From contig NZ_JBIYZW010000003.1 of assembly GCF_044628455.1 (NCBI RefSeq), positions 186,001-250,000 of the forward strand: a stretch of 64,000 bases of DNA. The letters run 5' to 3'. Each line of letters starts with the position of its first letter. The first letter of the stretch is position 1. The notes beneath the pieces are model-generated. The model was not told where the DNA came from. It did no database searches and worked only from the letters and a program-made list of their open reading frames with translations. The DNA is from Solirubrum sp044628455. Lineage in GTDB: Bacteria; Bacteroidota; Bacteroidia; Cytophagales; Hymenobacteraceae. Made by a program: the position numbers and the translations under genes. Below, piece by piece: positions 1 to 8,782 of this stretch.

Positions 1-457
1 AGCGGAAGCCCGGGTGCGCGCCGATGCTGAAAAGCAGCTCCGCATCGGGGGCGGGATTGTGCACGCGCCAACCCACGTGCAGCCCGGTGCCGGCCAGGCG
101 GTATTCAATGTCGAGCTCGAAGGCGAAGGGGTAGTGCCCGCGGCTGGCTGCGTCGTCGCGTAGGCGCAGAGTGAGTGAGTCGGCCGTTTGCTGCTGCAGC
201 GCGAAGGCCCGGTCGCGGGCAAAGCCGTGCTGGGGCAGCTGGTAGGTCTGACCCGCGTGCTGGTAACGGTCGTTGGGCAGGCGGCCCACGATGGGGAACA
301 GCACCGGCGCATGACGGCCCCACACCCGGGCATCGGCCTGCCAGAGGTATTCGAGCCCGTTCAGGTCGGTGCGGACCAGGCTGCTGAGCTCGGCGCCGTG
401 TTGGTTCACGGTCACACGGCAGCGGTCATTTTCGAGAATGTAAGTTGGCTGGTTCAT
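1..457 (-). CDS. Aldose 1-epimerase family protein (partial, 3' end beyond window)
   Basis: The reverse strand from the ATG at 457 gives a protein beginning MNQPTYILENDRCRVTVNQ, then HGAELSSL, a WGRHAPVLFPIVGRL block and QHGFARDRAF. This order of motifs is typical of the aldose 1-epimerase/galactose mutarotase-like superfamily, including the YeaD/LacX branch, which interconverts sugar anomers in the cytoplasm. The last visible residues contain GAHPGF, which holds a conserved active-site histidine of the family. About 152 residues are visible of an expected 280-300, so the C-terminal half is missing. It lies 75 bp downstream of the nadR-like gene on the same strand and could be read through with it. 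The exact substrate cannot be told. Confidence 0.82.
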   Translation of the reverse strand, partial: MNQPTYILENDRCRVTVNQHGAELSSLVRTDLNGLEYLWQADARVWGRHAPVLFPIVGRLPNDRYQHAGQTYQLPQHGFARDRAFALQQQTADSLTLRLRDDAASRGHYPFAFELDIEYRLAGTGLHVGWRVHNPAPDAELLFSIGAHPGFR

Positions 458-532
458 GCGCGAAGCCCCAAAGCGGGGGAGGCGGCAAGTTATCGGTCAA
501 ACCGCCATTAACCTTGGCCCGCGCGGGCAAGT

Positions 533-1081
533 CTAGGACGTCGGGGCGCCGTTAGCCAGCAGCTCGTCGATCAGAAAGCAGGCCTGCTCGAGGCGCCGGG
601 CCGCGCTGCCGCTGATTTCGGCGAAGTTCGACAGGCGGCTGCTCAGCTCGCTGCGGTACAGGCCGTAGAAGTGCTGGCGCAGGTGAGGGTGTTCGCGCAG
701 CGGGTCGGGCTCCCAGGGAATGTCTACGCCCAGCAGCAGAATCAGGTCGTAGCGGCGGCGCTCAATCTCGCCCAGAATCCACTCGGGGCAGGTGCCAAAG
801 GCGTGCTCGGCCCACACCTTGATGATGAGCAGTTCGGTATCGCAGAACACCACGGGCAGGCCGGCGGCCGCGGCGCGGGCAGCGGTGGCGTCCTCGCGGG
901 CCAGCTGGCCGCGGGCAATGGCTTCGAGGTCGGCCAGGGTGTAGGCCAAACCTAGCTCGCGCTCGTTGAGGTAGTCGCGGGCGTACTCGGGCGTCCAGAG
1001 CGTGCCGTAGTGCTGGGCCAGCTGCTCGCTGAGGGTGGTCTTGCCCGTCGATTCGGGGCCGGTGAGGGCAACGCGCAGCAT
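533..1081 (-). CDS. NadR-type AAA ATPase (ribosylnicotinamide kinase-like)
   Basis: The 182-residue protein starts MLRVALTGPESTGKTTLSEQ, with a Walker A P-loop (GPESTGKTT) at residues 8-16, followed by PEYARDYL and a CDTELLIIKVWAE block. These are the signatures of the C-terminal ribosylnicotinamide kinase domain of NadR; the N-terminal adenylyltransferase domain is absent. The expected reaction is ATP-dependent phosphorylation of nicotinamide riboside to NMN in the cytoplasm. The ATG was chosen because it shares one base with the pnuC stop codon (TGATG at 1079-1083), a translational-coupling arrangement. Pairing with the transporter suggests uptake and trapping of the riboside for NAD salvage. 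The function is by family and context; a thiamine-related role is less likely. Confidence 0.85.
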   Translation of the reverse strand: MLRVALTGPESTGKTTLSEQLAQHYGTLWTPEYARDYLNERELGLAYTLADLEAIARGQLAREDATAARAAAAGLPVVFCDTELLIIKVWAEHAFGTCPEWILGEIERRRYDLILLLGVDIPWEPDPLREHPHLRQHFYGLYRSELSSRLSNFAEISGSAARRLEQACFLIDELLANGAPTS

Positions 1082-1707
1082 CAGGCGGGCTGAAGGGAAG
1101 GAGTGTCCTGGGCGCGCAACAGGCGGCGCCACTGCCAGTAGCCGTAGCCGGCCAGCCCCAGAAATACCACGTATTGCACGCTGAACAAGGCCAGGCCGCG
1201 GTGCCAGTACAGCACCACGTACAGCACGTCGACGCCAATCCAGAGCAGCCAGTTCTCGAGCTTTTTGCGGGTGAGCAGGAACTGCGCCACCAGGCTCACG
1301 GCGGTGGCGGCGTTGTCCCAGTAGGGCGCGGCCGCGTCGGTGTAGCGCTCGAACAGGTAGCCGGCCGTGGCGGTAAACGCCAGCGCGAGGGCGCTCAGCA
1401 GCAGCCACCAGCGGCCGGGTGTGCGCGAGACGTGCACCTCGCCCTGCTCGGGGCCCTTGCGCAGCCACAGCCACCAGCCGTACAGCCCCAGCGCGATAAA
1501 CACGATCTGCAGGCCCACGTCGGAGTAGAGCCGGGCGCGGAAGTACACCACCGCGGCCAGGGCGCAGGCCACAATGGCCACCGGGAAGTTCCACACCGAT
1601 TCGCGGGCCGCCAGCCACACGCACAGCAGGCCCGTTACCACGCCCCAAATGTCGTAGGCGGTGCTTTGCTGCAAAGCAGTCCAGAAGTCAAGCCAGAAAG
1701 AAGCCAA
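1081..1707 (-). CDS. pnuC: Nicotinamide riboside transporter PnuC
   Basis: The 208-residue protein is very hydrophobic, with about seven predicted membrane helices. It carries PnuC landmarks: WNFPVAIV near residues 39-46, LYGWWLWLR near 75-83 and ENWLLWIGVDVLYVVLYW near 151-168. PnuC proteins facilitate diffusion of nicotinamide riboside across the inner membrane, with direction set by phosphorylation inside the cell. The gene overlaps the downstream NadR-like kinase gene by one base, so the two form a salvage unit. Length is normal for the family. Paralogous PnuT proteins carry thiamine, but the kinase neighbour favours nicotinamide riboside. Confidence 0.9.
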   Translation of the reverse strand: MASFWLDFWTALQQSTAYDIWGVVTGLLCVWLAARESVWNFPVAIVACALAAVVYFRARLYSDVGLQIVFIALGLYGWWLWLRKGPEQGEVHVSRTPGRWWLLLSALALAFTATAGYLFERYTDAAAPYWDNAATAVSLVAQFLLTRKKLENWLLWIGVDVLYVVLYWHRGLALFSVQYVVFLGLAGYGYWQWRRLLRAQDTPSLQPA

Positions 1708-1789
1708 CGGGCGGCAAGCAAAGCGGGTGGAAAACGAAGCCAGCGGGCCGGGGTGGGCAGCCGCCAGTCAAAGCTAAGGCGGGCGGAGC

Positions 1790-1797
1790 TATTTTTG
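1790..1797 (+). promoter_or_regulatory. Bacteroidota -7 box for the rhodanese gene
   Basis: TATTTTTG fits the Bacteroidota -7 consensus TAnnTTTG exactly and lies 35 bp before the ATG at 1833. No clear -33 TTG is seen. Confidence 0.5.
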
Positions 1798-1832
1798 CGC
1801 TTCTTTTTCCATTTCCTGCCCGCCTCGCCCGT

Positions 1833-2159
1833 ATGTCGCTGCCCGAACTCACGCCCGAACAGCTCCGCGACCGGCTGGCCGCCGGCGAAGCCCTGCAGCT
1901 GGTCGACGTGCGCCAGCCCGAGGAATTTGCCTACTGCCGCATCGAGGGCAGCCTGCTGCTGCCGCTGGGCGAGCTGCCGCGCCGCGCCGAGGAGCTGGCC
2001 GACGACCGGCCCGTAGTGCTCATCTGCCACCACGGCGTGCGCTCGATGCAGGCCCTGGCGTACCTGCAACACCGCCACGGCCTGGCCAACCTGCTCAACC
2101 TGCGCGGGGGCATCCACGCCTGGTCCATTCGCGTCGACCCCGCCGTCCCCGTTTATTAG
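1833..2159 (+). CDS. Single-domain rhodanese-like protein
   Basis: This 108-residue protein is one rhodanese domain. It contains LVDVRQPEEFAYCRI near residues 23-37 (the conserved DVR/E motif) and the active-site loop LICHHGVRSM near 62-71, whose cysteine would carry a persulfide. The C-terminal LRGGIHAWS block is also typical. No signal peptide or second domain is present, so it should act in the cytoplasm as a sulfurtransferase or sulfane-sulfur carrier. The six-residue CHHGVRS loop is common among GlpE-size proteins. It is divergently placed from pnuC with its own promoter-like box. The physiological acceptor is unknown. Confidence 0.88.
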   Translation: MSLPELTPEQLRDRLAAGEALQLVDVRQPEEFAYCRIEGSLLLPLGELPRRAEELADDRPVVLICHHGVRSMQALAYLQHRHGLANLLNLRGGIHAWSIRVDPAVPVY

Positions 2160-2244
2160 GTGAGTGGGGAAGTGCTGAGTTTGGTGTTCTGATTGCCTGA
2201 ACGACACTCACCCCTTCCTCCTTTTACTACTTCACTATCTCGCC

Positions 2245-4933
2245 TTGAAGCTCCCTGATTTACCCATTTGCGCGGCGTTGCCCGAGCTGCTGGCGGCCCT
2301 GGCGGCCGGTAGCCGAGCCGTGTTGCAGGCGCCGCCCGGGGCGGGCAAAACCACCGTGGTGCCGCTGGCGCTGCTGGAGGCCGCGTGGCGGCTCGATGGT
2401 AAAATCCTGGTACTCGAACCGCGCCGCCTCGCCGCCCGCGCCGCCGCTACCCGCATGGCCCGCCTGCTCGACGAGCCCGTGGGCCACACCGTGGGCTACC
2501 GCGTGCGGCTCGAAAGCAAGGTATCGGGGCACACGCGCATTGAAGTGGTAACCGAGGGCATCCTCACCCGCCTGCTGCAGGACGACCCCGCGCTGGAGGG
2601 CGTGGCCGCGGTGCTCTTCGACGAGTTTCACGAGCGCAGCCTGCAGGCCGACCTGGGGCTGGCCCTGGCCCTCGACGCCCAGGCGGTGCTGCGCCCCGAC
2701 CTGCGCCTGCTGGTGATGTCGGCCACGCTTGACGCCGCCCGCCTCGGCCCCTGGCTTGACGCGCCGGTGGTTACCAGCGCCGGCTTTATGCACCCCGTCG
2801 AAACCCACTACCTGAGTCCGCGCCGCGTGGCGGGCACGGCGGCGCGCCCGGCCCAGCGGCTGGCCGAGCTGGTGCCGGGGGCCGTGCGCGAGGCCCTGAC
2901 CCAGCAGCCCGGCGACGTGCTCGTGTTCCTGCCCGGCCTGGCCGACCAGCGCCGCGTGGCCGAGCGCCTGGAAGCCTCGCTGCCCGCGGCCACCGACCTG
3001 CACGTGTTGCACGGCGAGTTGCCCCTGGAGCAGCAGGATGCCGCCCTGCGGCCCGCGCCGGCCGGCCGNNNNNNNNNNNNNNNNNNNNNNNNNNNNNNNN
3101 NNNNNNNNNNNNNNNNNNNNNNNNNNNNNNNNNNNNNNNNNNNNNNNNNNNNNNNNNNNNNNNNNNNNNNNNNNNNNNNNNNNNNNNNNNNNNNNNNNCG
3201 CGCCGGCCGGCCGGCGCAAGGTGGTGCTGGCCACCAGCATTGCCGAAACCAGCCTCACCATCGAGGGCGTGCGCGTGGTGGTCGACGGGGGCTTTGCCCG
3301 CGTGCCGCGCTTTGTGCCTCGCACGGGGCTCACCACCCTCGAAACCGTGCCCGTGAGCCAGGCCGCCGCCGACCAGCGCCGCGGCCGCGCCGGCCGCCTC
3401 GGCCCGGGCACCTGCCTGCGGCTGTGGACGGAAGCCGAGCAGCAGCAGCTGCCCGCGCACCTGCCCGCCGAAATCCTCACCGCCGACCTCAGCAGCCTGG
3501 TGCTGGAGCTGGCCCTGTGGGGCAGCGACGCCTCGGCCCTGCGCTGGCTCGACGCCCCGCCGCCCCCGGCCGTGGCCCAGGCCCGCGATCTGCTGCTGCG
3601 CCTCGGCGCGCTGCTGCCCTCGGGCCAGCCCACCGCGCACGGCCGCGAGCTGGCGCGCCTGGGCTTGCCGCCGCGCCTGGGTCACCTGGTGGTGCGCGGC
3701 CGCGAGCTGAACCACGGCGCCACGGCCTGCCTGCTGGCGGCGCTGCTGGCCGAGCGCGACATGCTGCGCGCCGCCGACCCCAGTCAACCCGCGCCGCCCG
3801 ATCTGCGGCTGCGCCTCGAAGCCCTGCACACCGGCCGCTCACCCTTGCCCGGCCTGGTAGTAGATGCCGGGGGCTTGCGGCGGGTGCGCGAAGCTGCGGC
3901 CGCCCTGCGCGGCCGGGCCGGCATCAAAAGCCAGCAGGTGGAGCCCGACGCGGCGGGGCTGTTGGCCGCGCTGGCTTACCCCGACCGCCTGGCTCAGCGC
4001 GAAACGCCCGAGCGGGTGCGCCTGGTAACGGGGCAGCGGGCCGCGCTGGCAGCCGAGTTCTTCGGCGCGCAGGACCAGTTTTTTGCCGTGGCCTACCTCG
4101 ATGGCACCGCCACCGCGCCCCGCGCCGGGCTGGCCGCGCCGCTCACGTTGGCTGAACTCGAGCAGCTGTTCCCCGAGCAGGTGAAAACCCGCGACGAAGT
4201 ACGCTTTGATGCCGCCGCGGGACGGGTGGTAGCGCGCCGCCTGCGGCGCCTGGGGGCTATGGTCCTCGCCGATTCAGCCCTGAGTCAGCCCAGCGCCGAG
4301 CTGGTCAGCCAGGCCTTGCTGGAAGCGGTGCGCGCCGCCGGCGTGGGGAATTTGCCGTGGCCCGAGAGTGCCCGACAGCTGCGCGAGCGGCTGCAGTTTC
4401 TGCACCAGCAGCTGCCCGCCGACTGGCCCGACTTCTCCGACACCGCGCTGCAGGCCGAGCTGGATGAGTGGCTGGGGCCGCACCTGGCGGAATTGCGCAG
4501 CCTCGGCGACCTGGCCCGGCTCGACTGGAATGAGCTGTTGCTGGCGCGGCTGCCCGGCGGCTGGGCCCAGCGGCAGGAATTGGAACGGCTGGCCCCGGCG
4601 CACCTCGAAGTGCCCAGCGGCTCCCACATCCGCCTCGACTACGCCGACCCCGCCGCGCCGGTGCTGGCCGTGAAGCTGCAGGAGGTGTTTGGCCTGCTCG
4701 ATACGCCGCGGGTGGTCGGCGGCCGCGTGCCCCTCACCCTGCACCTGCTCTCGCCCGGCGGCCGGCCGGCGCAGGTTACCCGCGACCTGCGCAGCTTCTG
4801 GCAAACCGGCTACTTCGAGGTGCGCAAGGATTTGCGCGGCCGCTACCCCAAGCACCCCTGGCCCGACGACCCGCTGTCCCACGTACCCACCAAGCTCACC
4901 AAAAAGCGCTTCGACCAGAGCCAGAACCGCTGA
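2245..4933 (+). CDS. hrpB: ATP-dependent helicase HrpB (interrupted by an N-gap)
   Basis: A DEAH-family helicase. The N-terminal part has the P-loop APPGAGKTT, LVLEPRRLAARAAA, the Walker B-like DEFHERS and VMSATLDA. After the gap come VVLATSIAETSLTIEG and the QRRGRAGRLGPG motif VI, then the HrpB-specific C-terminal domains ending WPDDPLSHVPTKLTKK. A run of 130 N at 3069-3198 breaks the frame (frame 1 before, frame 2 after). The 15 bases on each side of the N run are identical, and merging them restores one frame and 847 residues, normal for HrpB. The start is a TTG with no in-frame ATG nearby. Its cellular RNA or RNP substrate is not established. Confidence 0.9.
3069..3198. other. Assembly gap of 130 N inside hrpB
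   Basis: The N run is flanked by the same 15-mer, CGCGCCGGCCGGCCG, at 3054-3068 and 3199-3213. This suggests an unmerged overlap rather than truly missing sequence; see findings. Confidence 0.99.
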
Positions 4934-4998
4934 GTTCCTTGGCGCCCGGCCCGGCTCCCAACGGATTGGCGAAGCTCAAAAAGCCCTCAATAGCCTTA

Positions 4999-5224
4999 AT
5001 TAAGCTTAGCTAGCCTGATTTTGCCTTCGCTAAGCTGAAATCAGGCTAGCGAGGCTTGTTTCAGCTTAGCGAAGGTCGAAGCAACGCTAGCTAAGCTGAT
5101 TTTGCCTTAGCTAAGGTTGAAGCAAGCTTAGCTAAGGCTGATTTGACGCTAGTGAAGCTTGTTTTTGCCTTCGCTAGCCTGATTTCAGCTTAGCGAAGGT
5201 CGAATGAAGCTTCGTCAGGCTAAA
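4999..5224. repeat. Phased array of CTTAGCTAAG-like palindromes, 20-21 bp apart
   Basis: Eleven imperfect copies of a palindrome related to CTTAGCTAAG are centred at about 5009, 5029, 5049, 5069, 5090, 5110, 5131, 5152, 5173, 5193 and 5214. Spacings are 20 or 21 bp (mean 20.5), close to two DNA helical turns. The linkers are variants of TGATTTTGC or GGTCGAAGC. The array fills the space between hrpB and the convergent FRG gene, is much more AT-rich than its surroundings, and has no coding potential that I can see. No poly-T terminator is apparent, although overlapping palindromes could fold in RNA from either strand. Confidence 0.8.
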
Positions 5225-5291
5225 AGCAGGCAAAGCAGGGAGGAATTGGCAGGAGCCAGCGGCACTTCAGTTCAAGCAGCGGGAGAGAACG

Positions 5292-5340
5292 GGCAACGAA
5301 TAACTGGCAACTGGCAACTGACAACCGGCAACCGACAACT
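5292..5340. repeat. Heptamer tandem repeat (GGCAACT/GACAACC type)
   Basis: Seven consecutive 7-bp units (GGCAACG, AATAACT, GGCAACT, GGCAACT, GACAACC, GGCAACC, GACAACT) end three bases before the stop codon of the FRG gene. Seven-base tandem repeats resemble the short repeats known from cyanobacterial intergenic DNA; no function is established here. Confidence 0.75.
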
Positions 5341-5343
5341 GCT

Positions 5344-6237
5344 TTAGCCGGGTACCTGGTCGAGGCCGGAGTGGGCGTCGTGGCTGGGGGCGGGGCTGTA
5401 GTGGCGGTGCAGCCAGCGGCTGAGGCCGCCCAGGCCGGGGAACAGCACCCGCTCGGTGATGTTGGCCTGGTCGAGCTTGTCGCGCACTTCCCACTTCAGG
5501 CGCGCCGGCAGAATGATGCGGAAGTACAGCTCGGGGTGCTGCTCCAGCCACTGGGGCAGCACGGCCTGGGCCGTGGACATGAGCGAGAACAGGGCGTACT
5601 GGTGCACGATGCGCGCGTCGATGGAGGGCGGCTCGAGAAACAGCATATAGGGCTCGTGGGGCTGCATATCGGCCAGCTCGCGCAGGCTGGTGCACACGGG
5701 CTGCAGAATCTCGGGCGTAAACACGTTGGAGCCTTCCTGGCGCAGGGCGTCGCGCAGGCGCTCGGGCATGTATTCGGCGGCCTTCACGTAGTTCAGGGCC
5801 CAAATCACGCCGTCGCGGTCGTAGGCCTCAATGTCGTCGGTGGCAAAGTGCAGGGCCACGTAGGGCGAGTACGTCCAGTCGAGCAGGCGGGTGGGCAGGC
5901 CGTGGTGCTGGGCCACGGCCAGCCAGTTCCAGAGCGAGGCCGTGTCCATCATGGGCGTGTCGTGGGCGTACTTGCGGAAGTTGCGCAGCAGGTGGTGCTC
6001 CAGCTCGTGGTACTGCCCGCCCAGGCGCTGCAGGCTGGTGGTCAGGGTGTAGTCGCGCGAGCGGACGCCCCGGTACACGAAGGGCGAGCGGAAGCGCCCG
6101 ATGCGGCCGTCCCAGGTGTCGCGGAACAGCACGTGCTGCAGCTCTTCCCAGGATTGTACCTGGATATCGATGGGGGGCAGGGGAGAAGGGGCCACGGGAA
6201 AATCAGGAAGGAGTAAGCGGCGGCGTGAAGTACGCAA
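5344..6237 (-). CDS. FRG domain-containing protein
   Basis: The 297-residue product carries the FRG-domain core: FVYRGVRSRDYTLTTSLQR near residues 53-71 (YRG in place of FRG) and VAQHHGLPTRLLDWTYSPYVALHFA near 107-131. FRG domains occur in many bacteria and phages, usually as cytoplasmic proteins of unknown biochemical function. Some are proposed to belong to conflict systems. No signal peptide or membrane segment is visible. The start is unclear: TTG at 6237 gives the longest form and a GTG at 6195 is an alternative. It is flanked downstream by two repeat arrays and has no obvious partner gene. Confidence 0.8.
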   Translation of the reverse strand: MRTSRRRLLLPDFPVAPSPLPPIDIQVQSWEELQHVLFRDTWDGRIGRFRSPFVYRGVRSRDYTLTTSLQRLGGQYHELEHHLLRNFRKYAHDTPMMDTASLWNWLAVAQHHGLPTRLLDWTYSPYVALHFATDDIEAYDRDGVIWALNYVKAAEYMPERLRDALRQEGSNVFTPEILQPVCTSLRELADMQPHEPYMLFLEPPSIDARIVHQYALFSLMSTAQAVLPQWLEQHPELYFRIILPARLKWEVRDKLDQANITERVLFPGLGGLSRWLHRHYSPAPSHDAHSGLDQVPG

Positions 6238-6265
6238 ATCGGCGCGCTAGCGGCCAAGCGCGGGC

Positions 6266-6946
6266 CTACCGCAGCACTTTGCGGATGTCCTCCATCTTAC
6301 CGAAGAGCACCATCACGTCGTCGGCCTCGAACACGGTGTCGGCGGCCACCACCCCGATGGCGGCCGGGCGGCGCTGGGCGCGGCCAAACAGGTTGGTGGT
6401 TTCCTTGGGGCGGATGATGGTGAGCACGTTGATGTTGTAGCGCTGGCGGAAGTTGGCTTCCTGAATGGTTTTGCCCACGTAGCGCGGCGGCACCGTGGCC
6501 TGAATGATGTTGTAGTCCTCCGTCAGATCCAGCGAGTCCAGAATGCCGGTCAGATCGAGGCTTTTGGCCAGGCGCTCGGCAAACTCGGTTTCGGGCCGGA
6601 TGATCTTGTCGACCCCGATGGCCTCGAGCACGGTCTGGTGCAGGGGCGAAATGGCCCGCCCCACCAGCTTTTTGGCGCCCAGCTGCTTGAAGTTGGCCAC
6701 GGCCATCACGGAGGCGCCGAAATCCTCGCCGATGCCCACCAGCACCACATCGGTGTCGCCCAGCGGCAGGGTAGCCAGGGCCTGCTGGTCCTTGGCATCG
6801 AGGCACACGGTATGAGTCACGCGGTCTTTGAACTCGGTGACCTTGTTCAAGTCGCTGTCGACGGCAATGACCTCGTGGCCCATTTCGGTGAGCTTCATCG
6901 ACAGCGAGGAGCCGAAGTAGCCCAGCCCAACAATGATGTATTTCAT
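6266..6946 (-). CDS. Potassium channel regulatory subunit KtrA/TrkA (RCK)
   Basis: The 226-residue protein begins MKYIIVGLGYFGSSLSMKL, a Rossmann GxGxxG nucleotide-binding motif at residues 7-12, with the acidic VDSD at the end of the second strand. This is an RCK/TrkA-N domain (about 1-135) followed by a TrkA-C domain containing YVGKTIQEANFRQRYNINVLTIIRP. Such cytoplasmic rings bind NAD(H), ATP or cyclic-di-AMP and gate KtrB/TrkH. It lies 15 bp after the membrane subunit gene on the same strand, so the pair forms a complete uptake system. Length matches KtrA (about 220) rather than the double-domain TrkA (about 450). Confidence 0.92.
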   Translation of the reverse strand: MKYIIVGLGYFGSSLSMKLTEMGHEVIAVDSDLNKVTEFKDRVTHTVCLDAKDQQALATLPLGDTDVVLVGIGEDFGASVMAVANFKQLGAKKLVGRAISPLHQTVLEAIGVDKIIRPETEFAERLAKSLDLTGILDSLDLTEDYNIIQATVPPRYVGKTIQEANFRQRYNINVLTIIRPKETTNLFGRAQRRPAAIGVVAADTVFEADDVMVLFGKMEDIRKVLR

Positions 6947-6961
6947 GCGGCGACGGGGGCG

Positions 6962-8782
6962 TTAGGTGATGATGATGCTCTCGGCGGGGTAACGGTAGTG
7001 CAGGTCGTCGGTTTTGCGGAGCATGCCGGCAATGAGGGTAAAGGTACCCACGCGGCCCAGCAGCATGGTGAGCACCAGCACCAGCTTGCTGCCCGCGCTC
7101 AGCCCGGCCGTGATGCCCAAACTCAGGCCCGCGGTGCTGTAGGCGGCAAAGGCCTCGAAGGCAATGGACAGCGGGGGCAGGCCGGGGTTGAGGGCCGCCA
7201 GCGCCAGCGTGGCCAGCCCCACTACCAGAAACGAGAGCATCATCACGGCAAAGGCCTGCTGCACCGAGCGCGCGGGCACCTGCCGGCCGAAGAGTTCTAC
7301 CCGCTCCTTGCCCCGGGCAATGGTGTAGATGTTGAGCACGGCCAGGGCGAAGGTGGTGGTTTTGATGCCCCCGCCCGTAGACGCCGGCGACGAGCCGATC
7401 CACATCAGCAGCAGATACACCAGCACCAGCGGCAGCGTCAGCCGGCTCAGGTCCACGGTGTTGAAGCCGGCCGAACGGGGCGTGACGCCCCCGAACAGGG
7501 CCGTAACGAACTTGCCCGCGCCCTGGTGCTCGCGCAGGCTGTGGTGGTACTCGAAGCCCAGATAGGCCGCCGTGCCCAGCACCAGCAGCGCCGCCGAGGT
7601 CAGCAGCACCACCTTGGTATTCACGTTCAGCAGCCGCGGCCGGTACACGTAGCGTTCCTGGTAATAGAGCTGCCGCCAACGCTGGTAGCTTTTCTCGCGC
7701 AGGTAGCGGTAGAGGTTGAAGATGATGGGAAAGCCCAGCCCGCCCACCAGCACCAGCCCGATGATGACCAGCTGCAGCGGGTAGTTGAAGCGGAAGCTGC
7801 CCTCGTAGAGCCCGGCCGGCAAAGTCGAAAAACCCGCGTTGCAGAAGGCCGAGATGGAGTGGAACACGGCAAAGCCCAGCCGCTCGTGCAGCAGCGGCAT
7901 CACGGCCGCGTCCAGGCTGAAGAAAATCAGCCCCGCGCCCAGCAGCTCCACCAGGAAGGTAATCCAGACGATGTTGCCGATGGTGCGCATGGTGTTGCCG
8001 ATGCTTTCCTCGTTGATGAGCCCCTGCATGAAGAGCTGATTCTGAAACGACGACGAGCCCTGGAAAAACTGCGTCAGAAAGCTGGTAAACGTCATCACGC
8101 CCAAGCCGCCGAGCTGAATGAGCAGCAGCACCACGGCCTTGCCGAAGGTGGTGAAGCCGTTGGCAAAATCCACCGTGAGCAGGCCGGTCACGCACACGGC
8201 GCTGGCGGCGGTAAACAGCGCGTCGAGCGGGCTGATGCCGTGCACCGTGGCCCGCGGCAGCAGCAAGAGGCCGGCTCCCAGCAGAATCAGCACCACGAAG
8301 CTGCCGATGAACAGCAGCGCCGGGTTGTACTGCCGCCGGTAGAAGCTCAGCGAGCGGCGCGACAGCTCAATCAGGAACACGTACAGCAGCACCGCCAGAA
8401 TCAGCAAATCCTGCTCGATGTAGCGGCCCAAGCGGGTGCCTTCGAGCACGAAGCGCTCCGGGAAAAACGTGAGGTACACGCCGTAGGCGGCCACCAGCAC
8501 CAGCAGGCACTCCACCACCAGCCAGCGGCGGGGCACGCCCACGCGGTTCAGCAGCACCAGGCGCAGCACCAGCACCAGGGCAATGCCCAGGGTATATACT
8601 CCGTAGAAAATGTTGAGCGCCGCCTCGCCCGCGGCCGAGTGCGCAAAGCCCAGGTCGTAGAGAAACACCAGCAGCCCGCCCAGACTCAGGTAAAACAGCG
8701 CCGCATCGGCCCGCACCAGCAGCCGCGGGCGGTGTTCCTGCAGGCGTTCGTAGAGGTGTTTGCTGAGCTGGGCAAAAAGCAT
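6962..8782 (-). CDS. Potassium uptake membrane subunit KtrB/TrkH family
   Basis: The 606-residue membrane protein has the four pore-loop glycines of the Ktr/Trk/HKT family: SAVCVTGL, SAFCNAGFST, GVTPRSAGFNT and AYSTAGLSLGIT. It also has SSPASTGGGIKTTT in the intramembrane gate region. All four filter repeats keep glycine, consistent with potassium selectivity. The first 150 or so residues form an extra block of about four membrane helices absent from the roughly 450-residue KtrB proteins; longer TrkH-like forms are common in Bacteroidota. The ATG at 8782 precedes MLFAQLSKHLYERL. It is the first gene of the pair with the RCK subunit. Confidence 0.92.
   Translation of the reverse strand: MLFAQLSKHLYERLQEHRPRLLVRADAALFYLSLGGLLVFLYDLGFAHSAAGEAALNIFYGVYTLGIALVLVLRLVLLNRVGVPRRWLVVECLLVLVAAYGVYLTFFPERFVLEGTRLGRYIEQDLLILAVLLYVFLIELSRRSLSFYRRQYNPALLFIGSFVVLILLGAGLLLLPRATVHGISPLDALFTAASAVCVTGLLTVDFANGFTTFGKAVVLLLIQLGGLGVMTFTSFLTQFFQGSSSFQNQLFMQGLINEESIGNTMRTIGNIVWITFLVELLGAGLIFFSLDAAVMPLLHERLGFAVFHSISAFCNAGFSTLPAGLYEGSFRFNYPLQLVIIGLVLVGGLGFPIIFNLYRYLREKSYQRWRQLYYQERYVYRPRLLNVNTKVVLLTSAALLVLGTAAYLGFEYHHSLREHQGAGKFVTALFGGVTPRSAGFNTVDLSRLTLPLVLVYLLLMWIGSSPASTGGGIKTTTFALAVLNIYTIARGKERVELFGRQVPARSVQQAFAVMMLSFLVVGLATLALAALNPGLPPLSIAFEAFAAYSTAGLSLGITAGLSAGSKLVLVLTMLLGRVGTFTLIAGMLRKTDDLHYRYPAESIIIT

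Noticed and set aside
2245..4933. True frameshift or pseudogene in hrpB
   Set aside because: The frame change falls exactly at the run of N. Merging the flanking identical 15-mers restores a single normal frame.
4999..5224. CRISPR array between hrpB and the FRG gene
   Set aside because: Repeats are about 20 bp, diverged palindromes with no unique spacers, and there are no cas genes.
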